A DNA stretch of 57,200 nucleotides from Candidatus Paraprevotella stercoravium (GTDB lineage: Bacteria; Bacteroidota; Bacteroidia; Bacteroidales; Bacteroidaceae), in contig CALUIU010000021.1 of assembly GCA_944320795.1 (NCBI GenBank), positions 1-57,200 of the forward strand, given 5' to 3'. Each line of letters opens with the position of its first letter. Position 1 is the first letter of the stretch. Positions 27,346 through 36,898 of the stretch are shown here, piece after piece. The notes beneath the pieces were generated by a model. That model was not told the origin of the DNA. It made no database searches and saw only the letters and a program-made list of their open reading frames with translations. Made by a program: the position numbers and the translations under genes.

Positions 27346-27675
27346 AGTTATATAAGAAATCTATTGTTGAAGATTTTGAATTATGTATAAAAAACAAACC
27401 TGTATCAAACATGAACCAGTTTGATGCAGGTTTGATTTTTCTGTGATTAATGGATGTAATGAAAATTACCGCTTGGTGCATACTTTAAAAAATCTGCGAG
27501 ATACTATGGGGGAATAGCATATCTCAGAAATAGACTTTTTAAGGAACGGCTAAATAATATTTGTCAAATTCTATTTATTTGGGGCAAAGGATTATAAGTC
27601 AGTTTGATTATCTTTGTTGGATATAAAGGTTTATAAGAGAAAAAGATTATTTCTATCCACAAAAGAGTATTGAAT
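27346..27675 (+). other. Intergenic region before the helicase gene
   Basis: It holds the lipoprotein terminator at 27395-27440 and a possible -7 box TATCTTTG at 27609-27616 with no clear -33 partner. A plausible leader of about 55 bases would follow. No gene is visible. Confidence 0.4.
27395..27440 (+). terminator. Terminator after the lipoprotein gene
   Basis: CAAACCTGTATCAAAC (27395-27410) pairs with GTTTGATGCAGGTTTG (27419-27434), with one mismatch, followed by ATTTTT. Confidence 0.85.
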
Positions 27676-30600
27676 ATGGCAGAGCAATTTGGAAAGACAT
27701 GGTGGGGGCGTGAATGGTTACGTTCCCTATCCCATATAGACTATGAGAATCGTCTCCCAAGAGGAGCGGTATATGCCCGTAAAGGGAATGTTGAAGAGAT
27801 TAATCTGAAGGAGCGTGTAATAACGGCGAAGGTTTCCGGTAGCCGGCCAGTTCCCTATAAAGTTAAGATTGCGATTCCCTCTTTTCTTCCGGATCAGGTA
27901 AACCGTTTTGTGGATGAACTGGTGAAGTGTCCGGGAATCATCTCACGTCTGTTGAACAGAGAATTGGCTCCCGAAATTATTTCGGTAGCCCGTATGAGTG
28001 GTCTTAAGATTTTTCCGGAGCGTTGGTCTGATTTGCAGATGCATTGTAACTGTCCGGATTGGGCTGTACCCTGTAAGCATCTGGCTGCTGTGGTTTACAT
28101 GTTTAGCCGAGAAATCGATAACAATCCTTTTATTGTTTTTCAAATGCACGGCATAGATCTGTTGGAAGAGTTGAAAAAACGTGGAATATTTTTGGAAGAA
28201 AAGTTGCATGAGGGTACGGTATCACTTATTCAGGATGTGGTGCGTTACAAGTCCAATAAGGAGATATGTTATGATGTACCGGAATTCTATAGAATTGATT
28301 TTTCAAAATTGGAAGACTGTTCCGAGGCTTTGTTTAAATTACTTCCAGCCAATCCGCCTTTTTCGGAAAGAGGTGATTTTAAGGAACGCTATGTGGCCGA
28401 ACTGCGTCGTGCCCAAAAAGGTGCACAGCGCTTTTTCTCAGGGAAATTGAATGCCGGTCAAATGTTTTCGGAAATATATGTTTCTTTCGGTACGGGAAAT
28501 ATGATTACTACAGAACATGAATTCCGCTTGCGTTTCAACGGAAGTTTCGAGTGGTCGTTGTCTCAAGTTTCCCGGGGAATGAGCCATATGAAACTGGCTT
28601 ATATCACCTCAGACGCGCTTCCTTTTGCTTTATTACAAATCCACCCCGATTTTCTGCCGGATTATCATCCCACAGTCATTGCCTTGCATCAGGGATTGAT
28701 GTGCGCTCTGCACCTGCTTTCCAAAGGTATGGTGGCCCCCCAAATCCTGTTGTTGGAAAATGATCAATATGTTGTCCGTTGGCTTCCGGCTTATATGGAT
28801 CAGAGGGTACGCGAAATTATGGACATGCTGGAAAAAATCATTCCGGATACATTAATCGAATGGGTGCCTTCCGGAAAAAAACTACCGAAGTATATTTTTG
28901 ATAAGGGAGAGTGGATTGTTTCGTATTTTCTGGAAAAGCTGATGAGGCGTTTCACCTTAGATAGCAATTGTACTTCTTTGGAAAGATTGTTTTTCAAGGG
29001 AGCACATGAGCCATTCCATGAAGCAGGAGAGAAAGAAATTCCCGGTGGCATTAAATCCTGGATAGCTTCCTACACATTAACCCAGTCTGATTATCGTCCG
29101 GTGCTTTATGTAGAAGAAGGCAAGACGGATGGGTTTGATCTGACTCTCGGGGTGGAAGACAGGCGGCAGGCTGATTTGCGGGTTATTGCTTTGGCAGATG
29201 TTCTTTCCCTGTCAGATTTTGAAGCAGATCGTTTCCGTATTCTGCGAAGTTTTACGCTTCTGACCAGTTTGATTCAGGAAGTGAACTCCTACATTTCCGA
29301 AGGTGCCCAAACGCCGATTCATTATACGGATGTTACTTTTCTACCTTTTTTGCTTCAAGTAATTCCCGCAATTCGTATGCTTGATATAAAGGTCTTTATG
29401 CCTAAATCCCTGAAAGACTTGATCCGTCCGAAAGCATCGTTTACTCTGAAACGCAAATCCGGCAGTGAAAAAGGCTTTTTCAGTCTGGCCGATCTGTTTG
29501 CCTTTGATTGGGAAGTGTCTTTAGGCGATGAGTTTGTTTCACTCGATGAATTTATAGCATTGCAACAGAAAGCCTGTGGGTTGATTCGCTTCAAACAGAA
29601 ATACATCTATACTGATGCGGATACGCTGAATCGTTTGCAGGAAGCATTTTCCAAAATGGACACGCTATCACCGGCACAAATGCTTCAGACAGCCCTGACG
29701 GAAGAGTATAATTCGGTACCGGTACGTCTCTCGGATGAAGTGCGTGAACTGATTCGAGAGCTTACTTTACAGGAAAAGATAGAATTGCCCAAAGGTCTTC
29801 AGGCTCAGCTTCGACCTTATCAGGAACGGGGATTCTCTTGGATGTACCGGAATATGCGCGTCGGCTTCGGTTCAATTCTTGCGGACGATATGGGATTGGG
29901 AAAGACTTTACAGTCCATAACGCTGATTTTGAAACTGAAAGAGGAGGGGCGATTGGAACAAGAAAAGGTTCTGATTGTGGTTCCAACCGGTCTGTTGACC
30001 AACTGGCAGGCTGAGATCAGCCGTTTTGCCCCTTCACTTTCCGTGTTTGTTTATCATGGTGCGAGCCGTGAATTGAAACATTTTGATGCGGATATCTTGC
30101 TCACTACTTATGGTATACTCCGTTCGGATCAGATTAAATTGAAACGTCGCAAATGGCTGGTTATGCTGATTGATGAGGCGCAAAACATCAAAAATCAGGA
30201 TACGGCACAAAGCAAGGCTGTGCGGGGCATTCCGGCTGCAACGCATATTGCATTGAGTGGCACTCCGGTTGAAAATCATCTTACGGAGTTTTGGTGTATC
30301 ATGGATTATGCCAACAGGGGTTATCTGGATACATTGAAAGTCTTTAAGGAACACTATGCCAATCCGATACAGTTGTTTAATGACCTTGACTGTGCTGAGC
30401 GTTTCCGTAAGGTAACAGCTCCCTTTATGATGCGCCGTATGAAGACGGATAAGAGTATCATATCCGATCTTCCGGATAAAATAGAATTTGATGATTATGC
30501 TTCCTTGAAGCCGGAGCAGGCAGCGTTGTATGATTCAACGCTGGAAGCAGCTATGGCCGAAATTGAAGAAATTACGGAAACCGACCATGAGTCCTTGTTT

Positions 30601-31215
30601 AAACGTCAGGGACTGATTTTGCAAATGATTCTGGCATTAAAACAGATTTGCAATCATCCGGCTCAATTCTTGAAAAATGGAGATTGTCGTCCGGAACTCT
30701 CCGGTAAAGTAGAGATGCTTCTGGATCGGGTGGAAAGTATAGTGGCTAATGGAGAGAAAGTTCTGATTTTTACTCAGTTTACCGAGATGGGAAAAATGTT
30801 GGTCGGTTTTATTGCAGACAGGACTGGCCGCAAACCATTATTCTATCACGGAGCATGCAGTATCGCTGAACGTCAGGAAATGGTAGATCGTTTTCAGACC
30901 GTACGTCAGGATGCGGTTTTTGTGCTGTCTTTGAAAGCGGCTGGTACCGGATTGAACCTGACAGCCGCTTCCCATGTTATTCATTATGACTTGTGGTGGA
31001 ATCCGGCTGTAGAGGCTCAGGCAACGGACCGGGCCTATCGTATCGGACAGAAGAAAAATGTTCTGGTGCATCGTTTTATTACGAAAGATACTTTTGAGGA
31101 ACGTATCAACGATATGATTCAGAAGAAGAAGGCTTTGGCAGATTTGACCGTTTCCAGTGGTGAAAGTTGGATTGGTAAGTTGAGTAATAAAGAATTACGG
31201 GATATTTTCGGGTAA
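27676..31215 (+). CDS. SWIM zinc-finger SNF2-family helicase
   Basis: The 1179-residue protein is a DNA-dependent ATPase of the SNF2/Rad54 group. Near residues 115-135 is a SWIM zinc finger (MHCNCPDWAVPCKHLAAV, CxCx(n)CxH). A long middle part of about 500 residues follows. Next is the SNF2 core: QLRPYQERGFSWM, Walker A DDMGLGKTLQS, the DEAQ box LIDEAQNIKN, ALSGTPVENHL and the C-terminal QATDRAYRIGQKKNVLVHRF. It would remodel protein-DNA complexes, perhaps in repair or transcription. The frame can be extended by two codons to TTG 27670; ATG 27676 is chosen. It has no obvious operon partner here. Confidence 0.93.
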   Translation: MAEQFGKTWWGREWLRSLSHIDYENRLPRGAVYARKGNVEEINLKERVITAKVSGSRPVPYKVKIAIPSFLPDQVNRFVDELVKCPGIISRLLNRELAPEIISVARMSGLKIFPERWSDLQMHCNCPDWAVPCKHLAAVVYMFSREIDNNPFIVFQMHGIDLLEELKKRGIFLEEKLHEGTVSLIQDVVRYKSNKEICYDVPEFYRIDFSKLEDCSEALFKLLPANPPFSERGDFKERYVAELRRAQKGAQRFFSGKLNAGQMFSEIYVSFGTGNMITTEHEFRLRFNGSFEWSLSQVSRGMSHMKLAYITSDALPFALLQIHPDFLPDYHPTVIALHQGLMCALHLLSKGMVAPQILLLENDQYVVRWLPAYMDQRVREIMDMLEKIIPDTLIEWVPSGKKLPKYIFDKGEWIVSYFLEKLMRRFTLDSNCTSLERLFFKGAHEPFHEAGEKEIPGGIKSWIASYTLTQSDYRPVLYVEEGKTDGFDLTLGVEDRRQADLRVIALADVLSLSDFEADRFRILRSFTLLTSLIQEVNSYISEGAQTPIHYTDVTFLPFLLQVIPAIRMLDIKVFMPKSLKDLIRPKASFTLKRKSGSEKGFFSLADLFAFDWEVSLGDEFVSLDEFIALQQKACGLIRFKQKYIYTDADTLNRLQEAFSKMDTLSPAQMLQTALTEEYNSVPVRLSDEVRELIRELTLQEKIELPKGLQAQLRPYQERGFSWMYRNMRVGFGSILADDMGLGKTLQSITLILKLKEEGRLEQEKVLIVVPTGLLTNWQAEISRFAPSLSVFVYHGASRELKHFDADILLTTYGILRSDQIKLKRRKWLVMLIDEAQNIKNQDTAQSKAVRGIPAATHIALSGTPVENHLTEFWCIMDYANRGYLDTLKVFKEHYANPIQLFNDLDCAERFRKVTAPFMMRRMKTDKSIISDLPDKIEFDDYASLKPEQAALYDSTLEAAMAEIEEITETDHESLFKRQGLILQMILALKQICNHPAQFLKNGDCRPELSGKVEMLLDRVESIVANGEKVLIFTQFTEMGKMLVGFIADRTGRKPLFYHGACSIAERQEMVDRFQTVRQDAVFVLSLKAAGTGLNLTAASHVIHYDLWWNPAVEAQATDRAYRIGQKKNVLVHRFITKDTFEERINDMIQKKKALADLTVSSGESWIGKLSNKELRDIFG

Positions 31216-31390
31216 CTGGGATTGGTTGCTGTGTGATGGAGTATCTGTTTTTAGGGAAGCGATATTTTGTGCGATGTATGCGTTTAAGTACATATAAATT
31301 GCGAAAACGCAGATTACATTATGTGCTTCATTTTTATTGTTATATTAGCCAAACAGGTGTCTGTATGGATCTTTGCAATTCTTTTTTGTT

Positions 31391-31438
31391 TTCATCTACT
31401 TTTGAAATATAATAATTCATCTATATAAAGTAGGTGAA
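31391..31438. repeat. Inverted repeat overlapping the tlpA-cluster promoter
   Basis: TTCATCTACTTT (31391-31402) is inverted as AAAGTAGGTGAA (31427-31438), with one mismatch. The right arm covers the place where the -33 element would lie for the -7 box at 31455, so an operator role is possible. Confidence 0.5.
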
Positions 31439-31454
31439 GAAAATATTATTTTTT

Positions 31455-31462
31455 TATATTTG
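31455..31462 (+). promoter_or_regulatory. -7 box of the TlpA-like cluster
   Basis: TATATTTG matches TAnnTTTG. No good TTTG lies 19-21 bp upstream, so activation by a bound protein is possible. Confidence 0.5.
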
Positions 31463-31551
31463 TAGAATAGAAATCCTTGTTTCGGACAGATAAAGGGTTC
31501 TGCTGTCCGGCACGTGAAAATCCATGAATAGAACTCACAGAAGACAAGACC

Positions 31552-32202
31552 ATGAAAACGCTATGCAGACTTTTTACGCTGTTGTTGCTCTGCCTTTGGG
31601 GGCAGACTTCCTTGCTTTGGGCCGATGACGGCTATGAATTCCGGAGCGGTACGTGTGTACTTAGGGGGCAGATAAAGAATATGGGCTGGATGCCCAAGCA
31701 TCTTACCCTTCATCTCAGGAATTTGTTTTTAAACCAAGATGCCAATTATCTGGTGCAGGTTCGTCCGGATGGCAGCATTCAGGAAAACATTCCTTTGCCT
31801 CACAGTCAGTTTGCTTATTGGAGCGGATTGAACGGACACTTTTTCTTAATGGCGGACGATACGATTGATATGGTTTATGATGCCGAGAAGGGAGTGGAAT
31901 TTATGGGGAATAATGTTACCGCACAGGTCAATCGTTACTATCCCGCTCTGAGAGAAAAGTTCTTGTCGGAATACAGAACTTCCCCCGGAGAGAACGATTC
32001 CAAAAAGGTCTATGAAGATTATATAGACTTTAAAATTCAGGTATTCGAGAAAATCAGAAAGGAGATAGAACGGTCGCTTCCTGCGGACTGTCTGCCGCTG
32101 ACTCGCAAAATACTCCGAGCTTCTTTGCTGAACAAGCCGGTTTCTGATATTTTAGACTTGATGCTTTATCAAAAAGTTATGCCTACTCTTGGAGGATGGT
32201 GA
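31552..32202 (+). pseudogene. TlpA-like thioredoxin gene, 5' part (split by frameshift)
   Basis: The 216-residue frame has a signal peptide (1-24, ending LWADD) and the beta-rich N-terminal domain that precedes the thioredoxin fold in Bacteroidetes TlpA-like proteins. It stops at TGA 32200, within ATGGTGA, where the next frame opens. The next frame carries the helical middle part and the thioredoxin domain but has no signal peptide. Together they would make about 530 residues, close to the intact 502-residue paralogue just downstream. I therefore read them as one gene broken by a frameshift. Alternatives are a sequencing error, or two coupled genes whose second product would be stranded in the cytoplasm. 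Confidence 0.65.
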
Positions 32203-33143
32203 GTGAAGAGAAACCTTCGCTGGATAATAAGAAACTCTTTCATTTTTTAAGAAAGTATAAAGATGATTTTTTGGACAACTCTTATTCTATCATGGGCGAT
32301 AATGCCATGATACCTCAGAACAGAATGACTTATTACTATGCCCTTTTTCTGCCTTTTGGCGGAGTGGCCAGAGAATGTCTGATAGATTTCGATAATCCGA
32401 GCCAGGATCTGGTTGGGTATGACAACGATTACCTTTTGCCCCAGCATTATGATTCCGGTTTTCTGAAGCAGGCCAAAGCGTTACGGGATGGTGCGCTTTA
32501 TACATATAGTGACTTTGTTGAGGAGCAATTCCAGAAGTATCAGAAACGTACGGGTATGGACAATAATTTCTCCTTTCAGGTTGCGCTCTGCCAACATTTC
32601 AGAAATGCGTACAAGAATCTGGATGCGTTCAATATAGACCGTCTGACCGAACGGCTTCTTGCCATTATGCCCTATATCACTTATCCTCAGGTGCGTTTCC
32701 ATCTGTTGCAGTTCTATCGTCAGTGCGTTCGGGAGCAGGCGGTTGAGGTGGAGAAAGCGTTGGAGAACGACAGTGTGTTCCAGCGTATCATCCGTCCCTA
32801 TGCGGGCAATGTGCTTTATATCGACTTTTGGGGATTGGGTTGCGGCCCTTGCCGTGCCGGAATGCTGCAACAGCGCGAAATCGTAGAAGCCCTGAAAGGC
32901 AAGCCGGTAAAGTTCCTGTATATCTGTAACGAGGCGGCCTCTCCCCGTGAATCTGCCGAGGCTTGGTTGAAAGAGAATAAGATTCAGGGTGAGCATATCT
33001 TTATCCATCCGGAAGACTGGGCCTATTTGGAGGCTCATTTCCAGTTCTCGGGCATTCCATTTACCTTGATTATGAATAAGAAAGGAAAACTGCTGAAGCT
33101 CTCAAGTTATGATCTGACTTATAAACCATATTATATTGTATGA
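32196..33143 (+). pseudogene. TlpA-like thioredoxin gene, 3' part (split by frameshift)
   Basis: The 315-residue frame starts at ATG 32196 inside the end of the upstream frame and lacks a signal peptide. Residues about 1-195 are helical. From about 200 a thioredoxin fold begins (VLYIDFWGLGCGPCRAGM, CGPC active site), with SGIPFTLIMNKKG as the cis-Pro loop (here Ile-Pro). Such domains reduce or shuffle disulfides in periplasmic proteins. The active site is intact, so loss of function, if any, comes from the frame break. The stop overlaps the next gene's start (ATGA at 33140). Confidence 0.65.
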
Positions 33144-34648
33144 AAAAAATTTGGATATTATTTTTGTTGATGATGACTGTGCTTTCCGTTGGGGCACAAT
33201 CTTTGCTTCCTGTTCCCGAGTGGACGAATACTCCGGCTATTCTTAAAGGACAAATTATCGGTTATGAGAAGAACGCTCCGGAGATGAGGGTGCAAACTTT
33301 TGCTTATATGCCTTATGATGACCTCGGAACCATTACTGCAGAAATCCATGAGGATGGTTCTTTTCGTATGGAAGTTCCCATGTATGCCACTCGCCAGGGA
33401 TATTATTTCCGGATTGGTCCGTGGTATGGTATTCTGATACTCACAGCCGGTGATTCTGTATCCGTTACGTTGGATTTGAAATCCGGAATGCCCGGAGTGG
33501 AATATTCGTTGGAATGCCGTGGACCGTTGGCTGAACTGAATAATGAATTGGTAAGATGCTCTACGCTTGACATATGGAAGTCTTATAGAAATGTACATAA
33601 TAAAGTCAGTCCGATGTCGCCTGCCGATTTTTATGATTCGGTGCGTAAATACTATCGTGAGCTAGCGCTTCAGGCGGATTCGATGGATCTGAAGCCCATA
33701 ACCAAAGAATGGCTAAAGTTGCATTTTCAATCTGATATGGTTAATGTCCTGCTGCTTCCCGAAAAATTGGTGAATACGGAAAATTTGGGAGCAGACTTTT
33801 TGCGTCGGGTTACTTCAGAGGTTGGAGGAAATACTTTGATGCAGGCTTATTCGGCTCAGTTACCGACTGTGGTGAATCGTTATGAGTATGCCTTTTTGGG
33901 CGATTCTCTGTTCGTCGATCAGATAAGACGAAAGTGTGATGACCTTGCTGCCCGGGGATATAATAGCGATGTCATTACGGATTCTACGAATCAAATGAGA
34001 TGGCGGTATATTTTTTCTTTGCTTGGAGGAGAGCAGGGAGTGGTTCAGGATGCCATTAGGGGTAACTATTATTCCGTAATTCTGAGCCAGGATACACCGC
34101 TTACAGAGAAAGAACTGAAATCGTTGTCGCAGCTGGAGAATGCTTCTATCCGGAATTATTTCCAGAAGAAGAATGAAAGGCTCAAACAGACCCTTGAAGA
34201 ACGCAAAAGGAACAAACAATTCGTTTTTCAGGAAACGACAGCCAAGGAAAGTGAAAAATTTTTGGTTGAAATCACGAAAAAATATGCGGGCCAAGTGATT
34301 CTGATTGATTTTTGGGGTACCTGGTGCGGACCGTGTCGTCAGGCAATCAAGGATTTTAAAGAGAATCATGAGAAATTGTCTCAAAAAGGATTGGTAACCA
34401 TATATGTAACGGATGAGCTTTCGCCGGAAGCTGTTTGGAAGAATATGGCTACGGGGATACCCGGAGTGCATTATCGGATAGAAGAAACCCTGTCAAATGA
34501 AATCTTTTCCCAATATGGACTGACCGGATGGCCTTCCTATCTGATTATAGACAAGAACGGTCATCTTATTTATAAGAAGACAGCATTCCATGAAGATGAA
34601 ATGGTGGAAACCATTCTTCGGGCAATAGATGAAGATGTCAAGAAATAA
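33140..34648 (+). CDS. TlpA-like periplasmic thioredoxin protein
   Basis: The 502-residue protein has a signal peptide (1-19, ending VGAQS), a beta-rich N-terminal domain (about 25-130) and a helical middle. The thioredoxin/TlpA domain follows from about 375: VILIDFWGTWCGPCRQAIKD with the CGPC active site, and GWPSYLIIDKNG with the cis-Pro. It is the best-preserved copy of the cluster and serves as the length standard for its neighbours. Bacteroidetes encode many such proteins next to outer-membrane barrel genes. They are thought to act in periplasmic redox or envelope stress, but targets are unknown. Translation is coupled to the upstream frame by ATGA. Confidence 0.88.
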   Translation: MKKIWILFLLMMTVLSVGAQSLLPVPEWTNTPAILKGQIIGYEKNAPEMRVQTFAYMPYDDLGTITAEIHEDGSFRMEVPMYATRQGYYFRIGPWYGILILTAGDSVSVTLDLKSGMPGVEYSLECRGPLAELNNELVRCSTLDIWKSYRNVHNKVSPMSPADFYDSVRKYYRELALQADSMDLKPITKEWLKLHFQSDMVNVLLLPEKLVNTENLGADFLRRVTSEVGGNTLMQAYSAQLPTVVNRYEYAFLGDSLFVDQIRRKCDDLAARGYNSDVITDSTNQMRWRYIFSLLGGEQGVVQDAIRGNYYSVILSQDTPLTEKELKSLSQLENASIRNYFQKKNERLKQTLEERKRNKQFVFQETTAKESEKFLVEITKKYAGQVILIDFWGTWCGPCRQAIKDFKENHEKLSQKGLVTIYVTDELSPEAVWKNMATGIPGVHYRIEETLSNEIFSQYGLTGWPSYLIIDKNGHLIYKKTAFHEDEMVETILRAIDEDVKK

Positions 34649-34686
34649 AGATGATTGTAGAATATTTACACCTAAATTGATACCAG

Positions 34687-36450
34687 ATGATACATGTTTC
34701 TTTTTTTACAAAAAATACCCTTGCCGTGGGTATAGCCGTTCTTTTTATGACAAATGCAGCGGCGCAGACTGTGGTGGACTATCCCGACAGTCAGAATCAC
34801 GAAGACTATATCGAGGTTTATCGTACAGCGACGGACCATAAGCAAACGGTTTTTGATGTTACCGTATATAATCGGCCCGGCTATTGGATTCAGTTGTCCT
34901 CTGCCGGAGTGTTGCGCGGATGCCAGACCGGCAAGACCTACCGTATGGTTAAGGCAGAAGGTTTTGAACTGGATAAGCAGGTGGTCATGCCCGATTCGGG
35001 TTGCCGTGATTTCAAATGTTACTTTGAGCCTATTGATGCCCGGGACCGGACTGTGCATTGGATAGATCGGAAAAATGATACATTGTTTACAGCGTTGAAT
35101 GTGCGCCCGGTTTCTCGTTCCAAAGAGATGTTCGCCTGTCGCATCAAGGGGACGGTTGCAGGCGAACGCCCTTGTGTGCGTCTGTTGTTTTATGATTTTG
35201 ACCAGGATAATCGTGTGCGGCCACCTTTGTCCATACCGGTGCGTGGTAATCGCTTTGACTATACTTATTACACGGACAAGCCGGAGGTGAAAATGCTGAC
35301 GAAATGGAATGAGTATATGGAGGGCAGCTGGTATGTGATTCCTTTCTTTGTGGAGCAGGGAGAAAATGAAATTACCATCCTTCCTAAGGGAACGGATCTG
35401 GAGTTATGTCGTACCACGGCTGCGAATCAGGAATGGAAGCGAATCAGACTGGAAACGGATCGAAGGGGAGACGAATGTCGGTTGGACGAGTATTACAAAA
35501 CCATGAGAGAAATGTCACCGAAGCAGAAACTGACTCCTGAAGCGTTCGCCTTGCATGAGCGGTTGCAGGCTCTTTATGCCCAAAAAGAGAAGCAGGGAGA
35601 AGATCAAGCTTTGGACGACAGTATCGATCAGATTTATAAGCAACGCGCTCAGTTGAAGGAGGCACAGAAAATGTATTCACCCGAATATACCCAGCTTCGT
35701 GAAAACGTAGACGGTATCTGGTCACTGATTAATCGGACGATGGTCACTCAGATGGCCAAGTCTCCTTCGCTGCCGGCACTTTACCGGTTATATCAGTTGA
35801 TCGCCGAGGCTATAGATGAAAATTCGCCGGAACTGCGGCCTTACTATCAGATTTATCAAAGGAGCTTTGCCCCTCTTTGGAGCGAACATCCTTTGGGAAA
35901 GCATCTTGAATATATGACGCAGGCCGGAATACAGATGAAAGTAGGGGAGCAGTATCCGCTTTTTGAGGCCAGAGATTTGGACGGAAAACAGGTTTCTGTG
36001 AATGGACTGATCAAAGGGAAATGGGCGTTGATTGACTTGTGGGCTTCCTGGTGCGGTCCGTGCCGTCAGCATTCGAAGGATATGATTCCCGTTTACCGGA
36101 AGTATGCCGGTAAAGGTTTTACAGTGGTAGGCATTGCCCGCGAACAGAATGTCTCTGATGCGTTGGAGGCAATCCGTGAGGACGGCTATCCCTGGACGCA
36201 GTTGATTGATCTGCGCGACGAGTTCTGTATCTGGTTAAGACATGGCATCGGAAATTCCGGTGGTTGCCTGTTCCTGGTGGATCCTGAAGGGAAAATTGCG
36301 GCCATTCATCCTTCGGCTGAAGAAGTAGAAGCTATTCTGGAGCAGCATCTGGGGGACCAAGTACGATATCCAGTATATGTATCTTGCCAATCACAGTCCA
36401 AAAGACACTTGGGAGAATGTGATCAAAGAGTACAACGTGGCGGGGGATAA
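34687..36450 (+). CDS. TlpA-like thioredoxin protein with aberrant C-terminus
   Basis: The signal peptide is residues 1-26 (FMTNAAAQ). A DUF4369-like N-terminal domain and a charged helical middle follow. The thioredoxin domain has LIDLWASWCGPCRQHSKDMI (CGPC) and NSGGCLFLVDPEGKIAAIHP. The normal end of the domain is VEAILEQHLG, at about residue 555. After this the frame runs on for 32 residues of Arg- and Gln-rich sequence. That tail is an out-of-frame reading of the remnant of another thioredoxin gene (36360-36628). The original stop was evidently lost in a deletion or recombination. The domain itself seems complete, so the protein may still work. Confidence 0.85.
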   Translation: MIHVSFFTKNTLAVGIAVLFMTNAAAQTVVDYPDSQNHEDYIEVYRTATDHKQTVFDVTVYNRPGYWIQLSSAGVLRGCQTGKTYRMVKAEGFELDKQVVMPDSGCRDFKCYFEPIDARDRTVHWIDRKNDTLFTALNVRPVSRSKEMFACRIKGTVAGERPCVRLLFYDFDQDNRVRPPLSIPVRGNRFDYTYYTDKPEVKMLTKWNEYMEGSWYVIPFFVEQGENEITILPKGTDLELCRTTAANQEWKRIRLETDRRGDECRLDEYYKTMREMSPKQKLTPEAFALHERLQALYAQKEKQGEDQALDDSIDQIYKQRAQLKEAQKMYSPEYTQLRENVDGIWSLINRTMVTQMAKSPSLPALYRLYQLIAEAIDENSPELRPYYQIYQRSFAPLWSEHPLGKHLEYMTQAGIQMKVGEQYPLFEARDLDGKQVSVNGLIKGKWALIDLWASWCGPCRQHSKDMIPVYRKYAGKGFTVVGIAREQNVSDALEAIREDGYPWTQLIDLRDEFCIWLRHGIGNSGGCLFLVDPEGKIAAIHPSAEEVEAILEQHLGDQVRYPVYVSCQSQSKRHLGECDQRVQRGGG

Positions 36451-36628
36451 CGTGGTTCACTTTAATCTCCCTCCGGAGCAGCAACAAGCTGTTGAAAGCT
36501 ATCTCGAGGTTTCCTCGTTTCCTACTTATAAGGTGATTGATCCGGAGGGCCGGGTGCTCGATGTCAAGGTAGACCCTCGCAATCTGGATTCTACCGAAAA
36601 GTTGTTCCAGCTGCTCACCGGCAAATAA
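36360..36628 (+). pseudogene. C-terminal remnant of a fourth TlpA-like gene
   Basis: The frame starting YDIQYMYLANHSPKDTWENV and ending DSTEKLFQLLTGK is the second half of a TlpA thioredoxin domain. The cis-Pro loop is SSFPTYKVIDPEGRV. It lacks the signal peptide, N-terminal domain and CXXC half, and it overlaps the 3' end of the upstream gene in another frame. An ATG at 36377 exists but is unlikely to be a true start. It is best read as what remains after recombination between neighbouring paralogues. Confidence 0.8.
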
Positions 36629-36741
36629 TATCCCGAAGTTTTTTGTATGATGAAAAGTGCGTAACACACTGGAAATAGGAATATTAAAAGAAATTTTTCT
36701 CTTTCAGGAGCCTTTCTGATTGAAAAAACGAAAGGTAGAAA

Positions 36742-36794
36742 AAAGTCTCCAATTCTTTCCAATCTTTGCAAAATTGGAAAGAATTGGAGACTTT
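36742..36794. repeat. 45-bp palindrome, copy A
   Basis: Arms of 22 bases (36742-36763 and 36773-36794) pair perfectly around CTTTGCAAA. The arm core is CCAATTCTTTCCAAT. Two more copies lie near the fic gene (42641-42686 and 44030-44074). This one lies between the 3' ends of convergent genes, where it could also act as a two-way terminator. Confidence 0.85.
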
Positions 36795-36898
36795 GCATAG
36801 ATACGCAGATAAGAAATGGACCGACATCCAATAATGTTTTCTAATAGTTCCTTTTGGGCAAGCGATTGGTTTAAATATATGTAAAGAGTCTATTTACA

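Larger units (their letters stand above)
31216..31551 (+). other. Intergenic region before the TlpA cluster
   Basis: It contains the inverted repeat at 31391-31438 and the -7 box at 31455. No gene and no clear terminator for the helicase are visible. Confidence 0.4.

Noticed and set aside
36377-36628. Independent small thioredoxin gene from ATG 36377
   Set aside because: It lacks the CXXC half and any signal peptide, and the homology continues upstream of the ATG, so it is a remnant.
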